DNA of 39,725 bases from Pseudomonadota bacterium (GCA_018623135.1 JAAZVW010000011.1:1-39725), one strand, 5' to 3'. Positions 23,577 through 32,305 are shown, numbered from the stretch's first letter. The notes: generated by a model from the sequence alone, not told the origin. Numbers and translations: made by a program.

Positions 23577-25211
23577 ATGACAGTCGAAGAGAAAAAAGTA
23601 GAAAAGAAAACTTTATCTGTAGATAAAGCAGCAACAACAGAAACAGTTACAGAGCGCAAACCCGTACGTAAGCGCAGTGTTAAAAAAGAAGTTTCTGTTA
23701 AGCCAACGACAGAGCTTAAAGAAGAAATTCGTTTTGAAGCACCTGCACAAGCAGCCGGCGCTACAACATCAGAGGTTAAAGCAAAACCTGCGCTAGAGCC
23801 ACTTAAGGCAGAATCTAAGCCAAAAGAACATAAAAAACATACCTCTCGTAATCATAAAAAACACAATAATTCAAATCATAACGCCAACGTTTCAGATGAC
23901 CATAAAAAGAAAAATGGTTTGCCAGAGCGCCGTAAGGCTGAACCAGGCGAAACTTTTGAAACAATCTATCTTCCAGAGCTTAAAAAGAAATCTATGGATA
24001 CTCTTGGCCAAATGGCACTTGATCTAGGCTGTGAAGATATTTCATCTCTACGTAAACAAGAACTTTTATTTGAAATTTTACTGCGTCTACCAGAAGAGCA
24101 AGAAGTTGTTGGCACAGGTGTGCTAGAAGTTTTACAAGATGGTTTTGGTTTCTTGCGCTCAACAGAAGCAAGCTATATGCCGGGTCCAGATGATATTTAT
24201 GTAAGCCCAAGCCAAATCCGCCGCTGTGGTATGAAAACAGGTGATACAGTAGAAGGTCCTGTACGTGCGCCAAACCCTGGTGAACGTTATTTTGCTTTAC
24301 TTAAAGTGGATTCAGTTAACCAAGATGAAACATCTGATTTGCGTAAGCGTATCGCCTTCGAAAACTTAACACCTCTTTACCCAGATGAGCCATATGTTAT
24401 GGAAATGGAAGGCCTAGAAGATATGACAGGTCGTGTTATTGACCTTGTTGCCCCTATTGGTAAAGGCCAACGCTCTCTTATTGTTGCGCCACCGCGTACA
24501 GGTAAAACGATTCTTCTTCAATCTATTGCGCATTCAATTGAGAAAAACTACCCAAATTCAGATGTGATTGTACTGCTTATTGACGAACGTCCAGAAGAGG
24601 TGACAGATATGTCGCGCTCTGTAAAAGGTGAAGTGATTAGCTCAACATTTGATGAACCAGCTTCTCGCCACGTACAAGTTGCTGAAATGGTCATTGAAAA
24701 AGCAAAACGCCTTGTTGAACATAAAAGAGATGTCGTTATTTTGTTAGACTCTATTACACGTCTTGCCCGTGCTTATAACACGGTTATTCCAAGCTCTGGT
24801 AAGGTATTAACGGGTGGTGTAGATGCCAATGCCCTACAACGTCCTAAGCGTTTCTTTGGTGCGGCACGTAATGTTGAAGAAGGTGGTTCTTTAACAATTA
24901 TTGCAACAGCACTTGTAGATACAGGCTCTCGTATGGATGAAGTGATTTTTGAAGAGTTCAAAGGTACAGGTAATATGGAACTATGCCTAGACCGTAAACT
25001 TGTTGAAAAACGTCTATATCCTGCTGTAGATATCGCTAAATCGGGTACACGTAAGGAAGACTTGCTGATCCCACAAAACGATTTGGCTAAAATCTGGATG
25101 CTACGCCGTATCTTACAGCCGATGAACGTAACAGATTCTATGCAGTTCTTGCTTGAGAAAATGTCTCCAACGAAGAACAATGCAGAGTTCTTTGATTCTA
25201 TGAACAGCTAA
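23577..25211 (+). CDS. rho: Transcription termination factor Rho with a long disordered N-terminal extension
   Basis: Hexameric RNA helicase that ends transcription. It has 544 residues, whereas most proteobacterial Rho proteins have about 420. The extra part is at the N terminus: residues 1-128 are low in complexity and very rich in Lys, Glu, Thr and later His and Asn (around 84-111, for example [14 protein letters not shown]). The normal Rho follows: Rho_N helices at about 130-170, RNA-binding OSB fold with DGFGFLRS at about 187-194, Walker A APPRTGKT near 304-311, [16 protein letters not shown], the Q-loop region and the C-terminal [12 protein letters not shown]. No strong ribosome site is visible at ATG 23577, but the frame contains no better start. 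It has its own promoter and a strong terminator. Confidence 0.97.
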   Translation: MTVEEKKVEKKTLSVDKAATTETVTERKPVRKRSVKKEVSVKPTTELKEEIRFEAPAQAAGATTSEVKAKPALEPLKAESKPKEHKKHTSRNHKKHNNSNHNANVSDDHKKKNGLPERRKAEPGETFETIYLPELKKKSMDTLGQMALDLGCEDISSLRKQELLFEILLRLPEEQEVVGTGVLEVLQDGFGFLRSTEASYMPGPDDIYVSPSQIRRCGMKTGDTVEGPVRAPNPGERYFALLKVDSVNQDETSDLRKRIAFENLTPLYPDEPYVMEMEGLEDMTGRVIDLVAPIGKGQRSLIVAPPRTGKTILLQSIAHSIEKNYPNSDVIVLLIDERPEEVTDMSRSVKGEVISSTFDEPASRHVQVAEMVIEKAKRLVEHKRDVVILLDSITRLARAYNTVIPSSGKVLTGGVDANALQRPKRFFGAARNVEEGGSLTIIATALVDTGSRMDEVIFEEFKGTGNMELCLDRKLVEKRLYPAVDIAKSGTRKEDLLIPQNDLAKIWMLRRILQPMNVTDSMQFLLEKMSPTKNNAEFFDSMNS

Positions 25212-25236
25212 AAAAGACTATCTGTTTAATACATAT

Positions 25237-25268
25237 AAAGCCCCTCAAACTTATTTGAGGGGCTTTTT
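25237..25268 (+). terminator. Strong intrinsic terminator of rho
   Basis: AAAGCCCCTCAAA (25237-25249) pairs perfectly with TTTGAGGGGCTTT (25254-25266), a 13-base-pair stem with a four-base loop and a terminal T run. It lies 25 bases after the rho stop. Confidence 0.92.
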
Positions 25269-25292
25269 GCTGTTATAGATGTTACATAGGCA

Positions 25293-25320
25293 TAAAAAAG
25301 GCTCAGATTAAACTGAGCCT
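25293..25320 (-). terminator. Intrinsic terminator of the BI-1 family gene
   Basis: AGGCTCAG (25299-25306) and CTGAGCCT (25313-25320) form an eight-base-pair stem, followed on the minus strand by six T. It faces the rho terminator in a convergent arrangement. Confidence 0.85.
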
Positions 25321-25345
25321 CCTTATATTGCTAAATAGTACTGAA

Positions 25346-26056
25346 CTATTCGCTACGTGCAACACCAATAAACTTAAGCAAGTGAATAAACATTGCAATA
25401 AAGTTAATGTATAGGCTTAATGCGCCAGAAATAGCCACACGTGCTCGGTTTGCTTCATCAGCACCTTCTACCATAAAGAATTCTTTAAGGCGTTGTGTAT
25501 CGTATGCAGTTAAACCTGCAAACAAAGGAATCGCGATAAAGCTAATGGCAGTGCTCATAGCATCTGAGTTCATAAAAATATTAATAACAGATGCTGCAAT
25601 AAGGCCAATAAGCGCCATTGTAAAGAATGTGCTTAAGCCAGAAAGAGATTTTTTAGTTGTATAACCAACAAAACTCATACCAGCAAACATCGCTGTTGTT
25701 ACTAAAAAGGCGTTTACAATACTCGCACCTGTGTACACAAGCAAAATTGGTGCGAGTGTAAAGCCGTTAAGTACAGCGTAACCAGCAAATAAGCTTAGTG
25801 CGACAGCAGGTTGCAGTTTGTGCATACCAAAACCCATACCTAGCACAATACCAAGCTGAGCAATTAGAAATACCCACATTAGTCCAGAAGTTGCGATTTG
25901 CGCCAAAAACGCACCGCCGTTAATTGTGTAAAGTAGGTAAGCAACAAGCGCCGTAAGAGCCACACCACCTGTCATGTAGTTGTAAACAAGGCGCATACCA
26001 ATCGCCATATCTTTTTCTGATACAGCCTGACGAGCCATAGAATAAAGCATTATCAT
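25346..26056 (-). CDS. Bax inhibitor-1 (BI-1/YbhL-YccA) family membrane protein
   Basis: The 236-residue integral membrane protein has seven predicted membrane helices and ends in ALSLYINFIAMFIHLLKFIG, the family's most conserved region. Earlier marks are RLVYNYMTGGVALTALVAY and AFAGLTAYDTQRLKE-type text (seen here as FAGLTAYDTQRLKEFF, about 183-198). Members are pH-sensitive calcium-leak channels or modulators of FtsH proteolysis; which applies here is unknown. ATG 26056 and ATG 26050 are both possible starts with GAAAGG upstream, and ATG 26038 (MARQAVSEKDM) is a third. A very good promoter lies 60-88 bases upstream, and a terminator follows, so the gene is a single unit. Confidence 0.92.
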   Translation of the reverse strand: MIMLYSMARQAVSEKDMAIGMRLVYNYMTGGVALTALVAYLLYTINGGAFLAQIATSGLMWVFLIAQLGIVLGMGFGMHKLQPAVALSLFAGYAVLNGFTLAPILLVYTGASIVNAFLVTTAMFAGMSFVGYTTKKSLSGLSTFFTMALIGLIAASVINIFMNSDAMSTAISFIAIPLFAGLTAYDTQRLKEFFMVEGADEANRARVAISGALSLYINFIAMFIHLLKFIGVARSE

Positions 26057-26115
26057 TAATCCTTTCTAAATTAATAAAGCAGTTCTTTTAGGGTCTTCCT
26101 AAATCTGCAATAGTC

Positions 26116-26144
26116 ATTATAAATTTTAAGTATTTTTTTGTAAA
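26116..26144 (-). promoter_or_regulatory. Promoter of the BI-1 family gene
   Basis: On the minus strand TTTACA (26139-26144), a 17-base spacer, then a perfect TATAAT (26116-26121). The leader would be about 50 bases. Confidence 0.7.
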
Positions 26145-26225
26145 GTATCAACCGTTGTTAAATAAACACAAACCCTATAATAACTAAGGTTATTAGCTAA
26201 ATAAATGGTGTTAGTATTTACTTAC

Positions 26226-26780
26226 TTACACCAGTTTTAACATACCCCTGTTGCTTAAATGTTTCGCTGTTTCAATAAGGCTAATCACATCAAATAAAGC
26301 GTTATGCTCCTGCCCTTCTAGATTAAGCCCTACGGCTTTATATAAAGCACCAGAATTGTATGATGATGTATCAATACCTGCTTGTTGGTACAAAGGTAAA
26401 ATGTCAAAATGATGAGCGCCACAAGTCCAATCAATACCAACTAAGTCGCAATTTTCTTGCATAATAATGTGGTCGCCACCGTAGCTATAGCATTTGGCAT
26501 CTCCAATAAAATCTTTAAAGGCGCCCAGAGCATCTTTGTATGATAAACCTTTTTCATCCACATTTTGCTGTGTAATGCCCGTAAGCTCTATAATATAGTC
26601 AGAAAGTTTGGGGTTTAAAGTTGGTTTTACATACACATCAAAGCGTTCAATTTCGTTGAACGCATCATCTATTTTAATAGCAGCGATTTGTATAATCTCT
26701 TTATGCTGAGGTGGTAGCCAACCATTTTTGTGACAGCCCTTCCAACTGGTGAATTCAGTATCGTAGATAACATAATACAT
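26226..26780 (-). CDS. DEDDh-type 3'-5' exonuclease
   Basis: The 184-residue stand-alone exonuclease is of the DnaQ-like superfamily. The first metal-binding pair is in YVIYDTEFTSW (Asp7, Glu9), followed by EIIQIAAIKID and LTGITQQNV, both standard for the fold. A central YGGDHIIMQENC gives the middle acid, and the last motif is EHNALFDVISL (His and Asp five apart), so it is the DEDDh class. The NGWLPPQHKEIIQI style and size recall ERI-1/KapD-like exonucleases rather than the polymerase III epsilon subunit. The substrate, DNA or RNA, cannot be decided. It is divergent from tsaD with only 52 bases between the start codons. Confidence 0.85.
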   Translation of the reverse strand: MYYVIYDTEFTSWKGCHKNGWLPPQHKEIIQIAAIKIDDAFNEIERFDVYVKPTLNPKLSDYIIELTGITQQNVDEKGLSYKDALGAFKDFIGDAKCYSYGGDHIIMQENCDLVGIDWTCGAHHFDILPLYQQAGIDTSSYNSGALYKAVGLNLEGQEHNALFDVISLIETAKHLSNRGMLKLV

Positions 26781-26832
26781 ATTTTTAAGCTCTCCGCTTT
26801 TGTTTGAGGTGAAAATTCGCTATACTTATACC

Positions 26833-27840
26833 ATGAAAATTATGGCGTTTGAAAGTTCTTGCGATGAAACAGCGGTTGCTATTGTCGAGATATCCGACAA
26901 TGGTACGCAGATTCATGCTAATCAAATTTATAGTCAATTCGATGAACATGTAGAATATGGCGGCGTTGTGCCAGAAGTGGCGGCGCGCGCCCATTTAAGC
27001 TATTTTGATCCTCTTGTAAAAAAAGCGCTAGAAGAAGCCAATATGTCTTTTAAAGATATAGATGCCTTTGCTGCAACAGCAGGGCCTGGGCTTTTAGGCG
27101 GTGTCATGATTGGTTTTATGTATGCAAAAAGTTTAAGCCTTGCCTTTAATAAGCCTTTTATAGGCACAAATCATCTTGAAGGGCATGCGCTTACGCCACA
27201 TTTAACAGATGATATTGATTTTCCATATTTGCTTTTATTGGTTTCTGGCGGGCACTGCCAGTTTATTCATGTGAAAAATTTAGGGGATTATCACACTCTA
27301 GGCGGTACAATTGATGATGCCATTGGCGAAGCTTTTGATAAAGTAGCCAAAATGCTAGATTTACCCTATCCAGGTGGTCCTCAAATTGAAAAACTTGCCC
27401 AAAAAGGGGATAAAAACGCCTATAAATTCCCGCTACCTCTTAAAAATAAGGGAATTGATTTTTCATTCTCAGGTCTTAAAACATCTGTAAGACAGCGTAT
27501 TTTAACAGAAGAAATGACAGAACAGCGCAAGGCAGATATCGCGGCCTCTTTCCAAGAAACAGTCGCGCAAATTATAGAAATTAAGGCGAAGCGTGCCATA
27601 GAGCAAACAGCTGTAAACACTTTTGTTGTTGCAGGTGGTGTGGCGGCAAATAAGTTGTTGCGTCAGCGTTTAGAAAATCTTTGTACACAAAAAGGTATCA
27701 CTTTTGCCGCACCGCCTCTTAAATTATGTACTGATAATGCAGTTATGATTGCTTATGCAGCAGCAATGCATAGTAGAATAGATCAATTTTCAGAACTATC
27801 GATGTCGGCGCGCCCGCGTTGGCCTCTAGAGGAGATATAA
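26833..27840 (+). CDS. tsaD: tRNA threonylcarbamoyladenosine biosynthesis protein TsaD
   Basis: Metal-dependent subunit that transfers threonylcarbamoyl from TC-AMP to A37 of tRNAs reading ANN codons, with TsaB and TsaE. It has 335 residues from ATG 26833. An in-frame TTG at 26800 would add 11 residues with no family match, whereas MKIMAFESSCDETAVAIV is the typical N terminus. The metal-binding HxxxH is TNHLEGHALTPH (His114, His118). Others are GPGLLGGVMIGFMYAKSLS, LLLLVSGGHCQF and GGVAANKLLRQRL. gpsA follows with one base between stop and start. tsaD-gpsA is a common alphaproteobacterial pair, often near hemC, which lies 8 kb away here. Confidence 0.97.
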   Translation: MKIMAFESSCDETAVAIVEISDNGTQIHANQIYSQFDEHVEYGGVVPEVAARAHLSYFDPLVKKALEEANMSFKDIDAFAATAGPGLLGGVMIGFMYAKSLSLAFNKPFIGTNHLEGHALTPHLTDDIDFPYLLLLVSGGHCQFIHVKNLGDYHTLGGTIDDAIGEAFDKVAKMLDLPYPGGPQIEKLAQKGDKNAYKFPLPLKNKGIDFSFSGLKTSVRQRILTEEMTEQRKADIAASFQETVAQIIEIKAKRAIEQTAVNTFVVAGGVAANKLLRQRLENLCTQKGITFAAPPLKLCTDNAVMIAYAAAMHSRIDQFSELSMSARPRWPLEEI

Positions 27841-27841
27841 A

Positions 27842-28846
27842 ATGTCAGATTTTACGGTTGGTGTTATTGGTGTTGGTGCATTTGGTACAGCTATTGCGCA
27901 AACTTTTGCACGTTCAGGCCATCATGTGCTTTGTTGGGCGCGTGAAAAAGAAGTTGTTAAATCGATTAACAAAAATCACGTTAATCCGCTTTATTTATCA
28001 GACATTAAACTAGATGAAAAAATTAAAGCCACTAAAACAATAGAAGAAGTGGCGCAAAAAGCTAAAGTGCTTATTGTTTCTGTACCTGCTTTTGCAAATA
28101 CAGAAGTTGCAACACAGCTTAATAAATATATTACAACAGATCATACAGTTATCCTTTGTGTTAAAGGTTTCCGTGAATCAGATGGTGCATTAATGTCCGA
28201 AGTCTGGCAAGAATCTGTTAAAAACCTTGGCCGTTTCGGGGTTATGAGCGGCCCTTCTTATTCTCGTGATCTTGCATTGGGTAAGCCAACTTCAGTTGTG
28301 CTGGCATCCCACAATAAAGATGTTATTGAGCAGTTAGATCATATGATTACAGACCCATATTTCCGTATGTATTTTTCAGATGACGTAACAGGTGTGCAAA
28401 TTGCAGGTGCCCTTAAAAATGTGGTTGCCGTTGCTGCAGGTCTTAACGATGGCTTAGGCTGGGGTGCCAACTGTAAAGCGCTTATTGTAAACCGTGGTCT
28501 TATAGAAATGGCGCGTTATGTACAAGCGATGGGTGGGCGTTTAGAAACAGTTGTTGGCCTTACGGGTATGGGCGATCTTTACTTGTCTACAGTAGAAACA
28601 TCAAGAAATTACCGCCTAGGTAAAGCATTAGGTGAGGGACGAACGCTAGAAGAAGCCTTAGAGCATATCGATGGCTATGCCGAATCTGTTAAAACAGCCC
28701 GCATTGTGACCCATGAATCTATTAATAGAGGCATAGATCTTGCCGTTATTATGGCTATTGATGGTGTGTTTAATGGTGATATTGCAGGTGAAACCGTTAT
28801 GCAACTCCTTTTCCATCGTCCAAGAAAGTGGGAGACAACAATCTAA
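27842..28846 (+). CDS. gpsA: Glycerol-3-phosphate dehydrogenase [NAD(P)+]
   Basis: Reduces dihydroxyacetone phosphate to sn-glycerol 3-phosphate, the backbone precursor of phospholipids. It has 334 residues. The Rossmann loop is GVIGVGAFGTAIA at about 7-19 (most homologues have GAGAWG). Further motifs are VKGF, SGPSYSRDLALGKPTSVVLAS, and the catalytic Lys in AGALKNVVAVAAGLNDGLGWGANCKA, with GLTGMGDLYLS and SRNYRLGKALGEG. AGGAG is seven bases before the ATG. The stop overlaps the start of the next gene by one base (TAATG), so the following exported protein is translationally coupled. Confidence 0.97.
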   Translation: MSDFTVGVIGVGAFGTAIAQTFARSGHHVLCWAREKEVVKSINKNHVNPLYLSDIKLDEKIKATKTIEEVAQKAKVLIVSVPAFANTEVATQLNKYITTDHTVILCVKGFRESDGALMSEVWQESVKNLGRFGVMSGPSYSRDLALGKPTSVVLASHNKDVIEQLDHMITDPYFRMYFSDDVTGVQIAGALKNVVAVAAGLNDGLGWGANCKALIVNRGLIEMARYVQAMGGRLETVVGLTGMGDLYLSTVETSRNYRLGKALGEGRTLEEALEHIDGYAESVKTARIVTHESINRGIDLAVIMAIDGVFNGDIAGETVMQLLFHRPRKWETTI

Positions 28847-29559
28847 TGCTTAAGAAGCTTTTCGTTTTTTCAGCGTTTTTTGTTACAAGCGCGGTTGCTC
28901 TAGCAACCGATAAAGAGCCTTTAGACCTTAAAAAACTGTTTAAAGATAATTCTAAGGTTGAAGGTGCCCTTATTTCTGTTTATGGCCCTAATAATGTGCT
29001 TTTAAAAAACATGGGTTGGGAAATTGGTAAACTTAAAGCAACAGTTTTGCTTAATAGAATTGAACGCCTTACAGAATTAGAGGAAGAAGACTTCCCTAAA
29101 AGCCTAGAAACACCGCCCCATAAAGAGTATGACCATATTAAAATTGAGCTTTTAAATGTGGATCGTAAAGTCTACGAACCTATTTATGTTGTTAAAAATT
29201 ATACATACCCGGAAGATAAAAGCCTTTATTTCAAAGATGAAAATAGAACTTTTGAGTTTTGGCTTATGTCCACATCACAAACAGTTGAACAACTTGCAAA
29301 TGCGAATAAATTATTGCGTGTAAATAGCTATAAAGATTGCGTACGCGTAGGTAATAATTTTGATGAGACCAATCCGGAAAAGTGTTACATGCCAGATGGT
29401 AGCGTTTTTTATAATACAGGCGAAGCTTTTGAGGATAAGGACTACAGTATTTTAAACTATGAAGACTGTATAGATGCAGGCTATGAAACAACTGAAAAAT
29501 TCCCACGTCGTTGCGTAAGTAAAGGCCGTGTGTTCTTAGCGCCCTTTGAGCTCAGATAA
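28846..29559 (+). CDS. Exported protein with a duplicated Cys-x14-Cys motif
   Basis: The 237-residue protein of unknown function has a Sec signal peptide MLKKLFVFSAFFVTSAVALA (1-20). I start it at ATG 28846, which shares a base with the gpsA stop. A GTG at 28828 is in frame but would disturb the signal peptide. The middle (about 40-150) resembles no family I know. The C-terminal part holds two copies of one motif: C165-x3-G-x7-P-x2-C180-x4-G-x2-F and C208-x3-G-x7-P-x2-C223-x3-G-x2-F. Both cysteine pairs have identical spacing, which suggests two small disulfide-closed units in the periplasm. Similar single C-x3-G-x7-P-x2-C modules occur at the ends of other bacterial exported proteins, without known function. 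Confidence 0.75.
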   Translation: MLKKLFVFSAFFVTSAVALATDKEPLDLKKLFKDNSKVEGALISVYGPNNVLLKNMGWEIGKLKATVLLNRIERLTELEEEDFPKSLETPPHKEYDHIKIELLNVDRKVYEPIYVVKNYTYPEDKSLYFKDENRTFEFWLMSTSQTVEQLANANKLLRVNSYKDCVRVGNNFDETNPEKCYMPDGSVFYNTGEAFEDKDYSILNYEDCIDAGYETTEKFPRRCVSKGRVFLAPFELR

Positions 29560-29583
29560 ATAGCATAAGTCTTTTAAATATAA

Positions 29584-29614
29584 TTAAAAAGCAGTCTAAA
29601 TTTTAGACTGCTTT
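29584..29614 (-). terminator. Terminator of the alanine dehydrogenase gene, possibly bidirectional
   Basis: AAAGCAGTCTAAA (29588-29600) pairs with TTTAGACTGCTTT (29602-29614); the ald stop codon is inside the stem. Five T follow on the minus strand. The plus-strand side has TTT only, so it may end the Cys-motif gene less efficiently. Confidence 0.75.
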
Positions 29615-30609
29615 AATGCTTCAGAAGGTGTCTTTTTGGCAAGCTCTATCACATAAGGATATATGGCTTCAGAAAGGGCTTCAGAAGCAGTGAGAGGCAC
29701 GGTTCCAGGCAAGTTTGTAATAGCGCTTACAATAACACCTTCTTTTACTATATAAGGGTTTGTATGGGTGCAAGGCTCAGAAAACTCAAAGCATCCACCC
29801 TGATCAATAGAAATATCAATAGCTACAGCCGCTTTTTGCATCAGTTTTAACTGTTTGTTGGAAACCACATGCGGTGCTGCTTGCCCTACCAGATAAACAG
29901 AACCAATTAATAGATCAGTTTTAGGTAAAAGTGCGTTAACTTCCGCTTGGGTGCTTATATGGGTTATTAAGTGCGGCAGCTCTTCTTGTAATTCCGCGAG
30001 TCTTTTTTCATTTACATCTAAAATATGTACTTCAGCGCCAGCCCCTAAAGCCGCCTTTGCTGCTTCTGTGCCTGCAACACCTGCGCCGATAATTGTAACA
30101 ACACCTTGGCTATGCCCTGTAAACCCACCTAAAAGCTTACCCATGCCACCAGCGGATTTATGTAATAAATTTGTACCAATTTGCACGGAAAGTCGACCTG
30201 CGATGGCACTCATGGGCGCCAATAAAGGTGTTGTGTTGCCAATTTTAACTGTTTCAAAGGCATAGGCTTCTGTAAGTCCAATATCTTTAAATGCTTTGCT
30301 TAAATGCGGGTTACCTGCCATGTGTAAGTAGCAAAAAAGGCTGTGGTGTTTTTGTAAAAACCTTAAATCTGCCTCTACAGGTTCTTTTACTTTAACAATA
30401 AGCTCTGCTTTTTTATATAAATCAGCTTGGGTTACTATTGTAGCACCTACATTGCTGTAATCATCATTCGTATACCCAGCATCAACGCCAGCATTTTCTT
30501 CTATATATAGAGTAAAGCCTTCTTTTACGAGTTTAGAAACCTCACAAGGTGTGAGAGAAATGCGCTTTTCTGCTTCTTTTTGTTCTTTAGGAATACCAAT
30601 AATCATCAA
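29596..30609 (-). CDS. ald: Alanine dehydrogenase-like NAD-dependent oxidoreductase
   Basis: Probably interconverts L-alanine and pyruvate with NAD. The 337-residue protein is somewhat shorter than the usual 360-375. It shows IGIPKEQKEAEKRISLTP, a substrate-binding Lys in IVKVKEPVEADL, the catalytic His in FCYLHMAGNP, ETVKIGNTTPLLAPMSAIAGRLSVQIG, the Rossmann loop VVTIIGAGVAGTEAAKAALGLG-type stretch (GAGVAG, about 168-173), and the catalytic Asp in DISIDQGGCFE. The end SAITNLPGTVPLTASEAL is also family-typical. AlaDH and the related transhydrogenase alpha subunit share this fold; the DQGGC and YLH residues favour AlaDH. The gene is flanked by unrelated plus-strand genes and stands alone. Confidence 0.9.
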   Translation of the reverse strand: MMIIGIPKEQKEAEKRISLTPCEVSKLVKEGFTLYIEENAGVDAGYTNDDYSNVGATIVTQADLYKKAELIVKVKEPVEADLRFLQKHHSLFCYLHMAGNPHLSKAFKDIGLTEAYAFETVKIGNTTPLLAPMSAIAGRLSVQIGTNLLHKSAGGMGKLLGGFTGHSQGVVTIIGAGVAGTEAAKAALGAGAEVHILDVNEKRLAELQEELPHLITHISTQAEVNALLPKTDLLIGSVYLVGQAAPHVVSNKQLKLMQKAAVAIDISIDQGGCFEFSEPCTHTNPYIVKEGVIVSAITNLPGTVPLTASEALSEAIYPYVIELAKKTPSEALKQSKI

Positions 30610-30745
30610 TTTAGCCTGTTTTTTATAAGTTTTTATTATTTTTTCTTGATTAGTATAAACTTTTTAAGGCAGAATAAAAGTATGAATACGAAAACTCTAA
30701 AACACACATATATTACTTTTTCTTTTATGGTCTTTTGGCGATAAG

Positions 30746-30820
30746 AGAAGGGTTGGCGTGCGTTTAAAGTTTTATTCTACATATATAGGTATTAAAAGAC
30801 GGAATCCCGTCAATCCTTCT
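30746..30820 (+). other. Nested inverted repeats in the leader of the 159-residue protein gene
   Basis: AGAAGGGTT (30746-30754) pairs with AATCCTTCT (30812-30820) with one G-U pair. Inside it, and touching its 3' arm, GACGG (30798-30802) pairs with CCGTC (30807-30811). In RNA this would give a two-stem element ending 36 bases before the ATG. No known riboswitch class is recognised. Confidence 0.35.
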
Positions 30821-30856
30821 TAAAACTCCATTGATTATATATAACCGAGGTGTCTT

Positions 30857-31336
30857 ATGACATGCTTTGTAAAAAATGCTCCTTTGAGCTTGGTTCCTGT
30901 TGCTACAACACCCAAAAAGTCTCTTTTAGAAACTTTAGGCGGCAGGGGTTTTTTGGTAAACCAGGGTTTTGAGCGTATGTTTTTACGCTTTGAACAGGCT
31001 TACCCCAAATTAGCTAAAAACTTTTGCTTATCTGTTTTGGCAAATTTTGCGCAAGAGATTCGCTCTTTAAATGATTTTGGTCAACAGGTCTATTTAGACT
31101 TTGATCGCATTAAAGAAGATTCTCAGATAGAAACCTTAATGGCACAGGTTACGTATATTTATAAATATGCCATCTGCGCAGATCTGCAAAACAAAATTAA
31201 TCCATTCAAAAAATCCAACGTGAAGTTACAAGGGGATTATCTTGAATCAGGGTTTTTAGCACAAATTATGTTTGAGCGATTTTTAACAAATTTGGAAAAT
31301 TACTTTTTGGACTACATAAATGAATTAGAGCGATAA
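30857..31336 (+). CDS. Hypothetical protein, 159 residues
   Basis: I do not recognise this protein. It is probably cytoplasmic: no signal peptide or membrane helix is seen. Composition suggests an alpha-helical fold, with amphipathic stretches such as FERMFLRFEQAYPKLAKNF at about 38-56 and FLAQIMFERFLTNLENYFLDY at about 133-153, both rich in Phe, Leu and Tyr. ATG 30857 is preceded by GAGG at eight bases (ACCGAGGTGTCTTATG). Reality of the gene is supported by this ribosome site, normal codon use, and a clear intrinsic terminator just past the stop. About 250 bases lie between it and the divergent ald gene and can fold into a nested hairpin, which may be a leader. Confidence 0.7.
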   Translation: MTCFVKNAPLSLVPVATTPKKSLLETLGGRGFLVNQGFERMFLRFEQAYPKLAKNFCLSVLANFAQEIRSLNDFGQQVYLDFDRIKEDSQIETLMAQVTYIYKYAICADLQNKINPFKKSNVKLQGDYLESGFLAQIMFERFLTNLENYFLDYINELER

Positions 31337-31344
31337 AAAATAAA

Positions 31345-31375
31345 AAGAGCGTGTTATGAGCACGCTCTTCTTTTT
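31345..31375 (+). terminator. Intrinsic terminator after the 159-residue protein gene
   Basis: AAGAGCGTG (31345-31353) and CACGCTCTT (31361-31369) form a nine-base-pair stem followed by CTTTTT. It begins nine bases after the stop. Confidence 0.85.
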
Positions 31376-31480
31376 GGTTATGTAAGCAACTTAAGGTTTA
31401 TTAAAAATAATAATATATATTTAAATTAAAATTATTTTGCAGAAGTAGTTAACGAGAGTAAAATAAAATATAAGTTTTTT

Positions 31481-32305
31481 CTAATATTTCTGGCAACTCG
31501 GACAAAAATAACTACTTCTACCAGCTTGTTTAATTTTTATAATTTTATTTTCACATATTTTACAGGGTAAATTTTCTCTATTATAGACGTTAAAATTTAA
31601 CTGAAAATATCCGAGCTCACCATTTGATTTTACATAATCGTTTATAGAGGACCCACCCGCATAAATGGCTTCTTGTAGTACATCTTTAATAGAGATCACC
31701 AATTTGTCAATTTGATGCCTTGTTATATTTTTTGCCTTAATTTCGGGGTGTATATTTGCTCTAAAAAGTGCTTCAGAGGCATATATGTTACCAACACCAA
31801 CAACAATATGGTTGTTCATAATAGCTTCTTTAATGGCTTTATTGCTTGACTTTAACAATGTAAATAAGTATTCACTATTAAAATCTTCTGTTAGGGGTTC
31901 TGGTGCAAGGTCTTTAAGTAGTCTATGTTTATAAATATTAGCTGTTTGGTCGTATATAACAAAACCAAAACGCCTCACATCATGAAACTTCATATAAAAT
32001 TTATCAAAAAATTCTATATAAAAATGATCATGTTTTTTAATGTTTAAATTTTCTTTTTCAAAAGATATCTGCCCTGTCATCCCTAAATGAATAATAAGGC
32101 TATTTTTGTTTTTAAAGCCAATTATAATGTATTTTGCACGTCTTTTTATATGTGTTATTTTTTGGCCAATAATGCCTGATGCCTCCTCAATATTAAATGG
32201 AAAACGCAAATTTTTGTCACTTTTCCATAAAGAAACAACTTTTTTGCCTAGGAGCTCATCACGCATACCACGGCAGACTGTTTCAACCTCTGGTAGTTCT
32301 GGCAT
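31481..32305 (-). CDS. mutM: Formamidopyrimidine-DNA glycosylase (Fpg/MutM)
   Basis: Base-excision repair enzyme removing 8-oxoguanine and formamidopyrimidines, with AP lyase activity. It has 274 residues. The N-terminal Pro-Glu catalytic pair is in MPELPEVETV. Lys58 in IKRRAKYI matches the conserved beta-strand lysine. The helix-two-turn-helix has HIVVGVGNIYASEALF, followed by the lesion-recognition loop AGGSSINDYVKSNGELG. The zinc finger has Cys248, Cys251, Cys268 and Cys271, with Arg263 in QAGRSSYFC. All key residues are intact. Codon use is clearly more A/T-rich than in mnmE next door (many Ile ATA, Lys AAA and Asn AAT codons). It is divergent from mnmE. In many alphaproteobacteria mutM lies near the origin too. 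Confidence 0.96.
   Translation of the reverse strand: MPELPEVETVCRGMRDELLGKKVVSLWKSDKNLRFPFNIEEASGIIGQKITHIKRRAKYIIIGFKNKNSLIIHLGMTGQISFEKENLNIKKHDHFYIEFFDKFYMKFHDVRRFGFVIYDQTANIYKHRLLKDLAPEPLTEDFNSEYLFTLLKSSNKAIKEAIMNNHIVVGVGNIYASEALFRANIHPEIKAKNITRHQIDKLVISIKDVLQEAIYAGGSSINDYVKSNGELGYFQLNFNVYNRENLPCKICENKIIKIKQAGRSSYFCPSCQKY

Noticed and set aside
25365-25374. ACGTGCAACA in the BI-1 gene as a parS half
   Set aside because: The left half does not match at all; half sites are not expected to load ParB.
26178-26195. TAATAAC/GTTATTA hairpin after the exonuclease gene
   Set aside because: The stem is almost all A-T and no T run follows on the relevant strand, so it is too weak to call a terminator.
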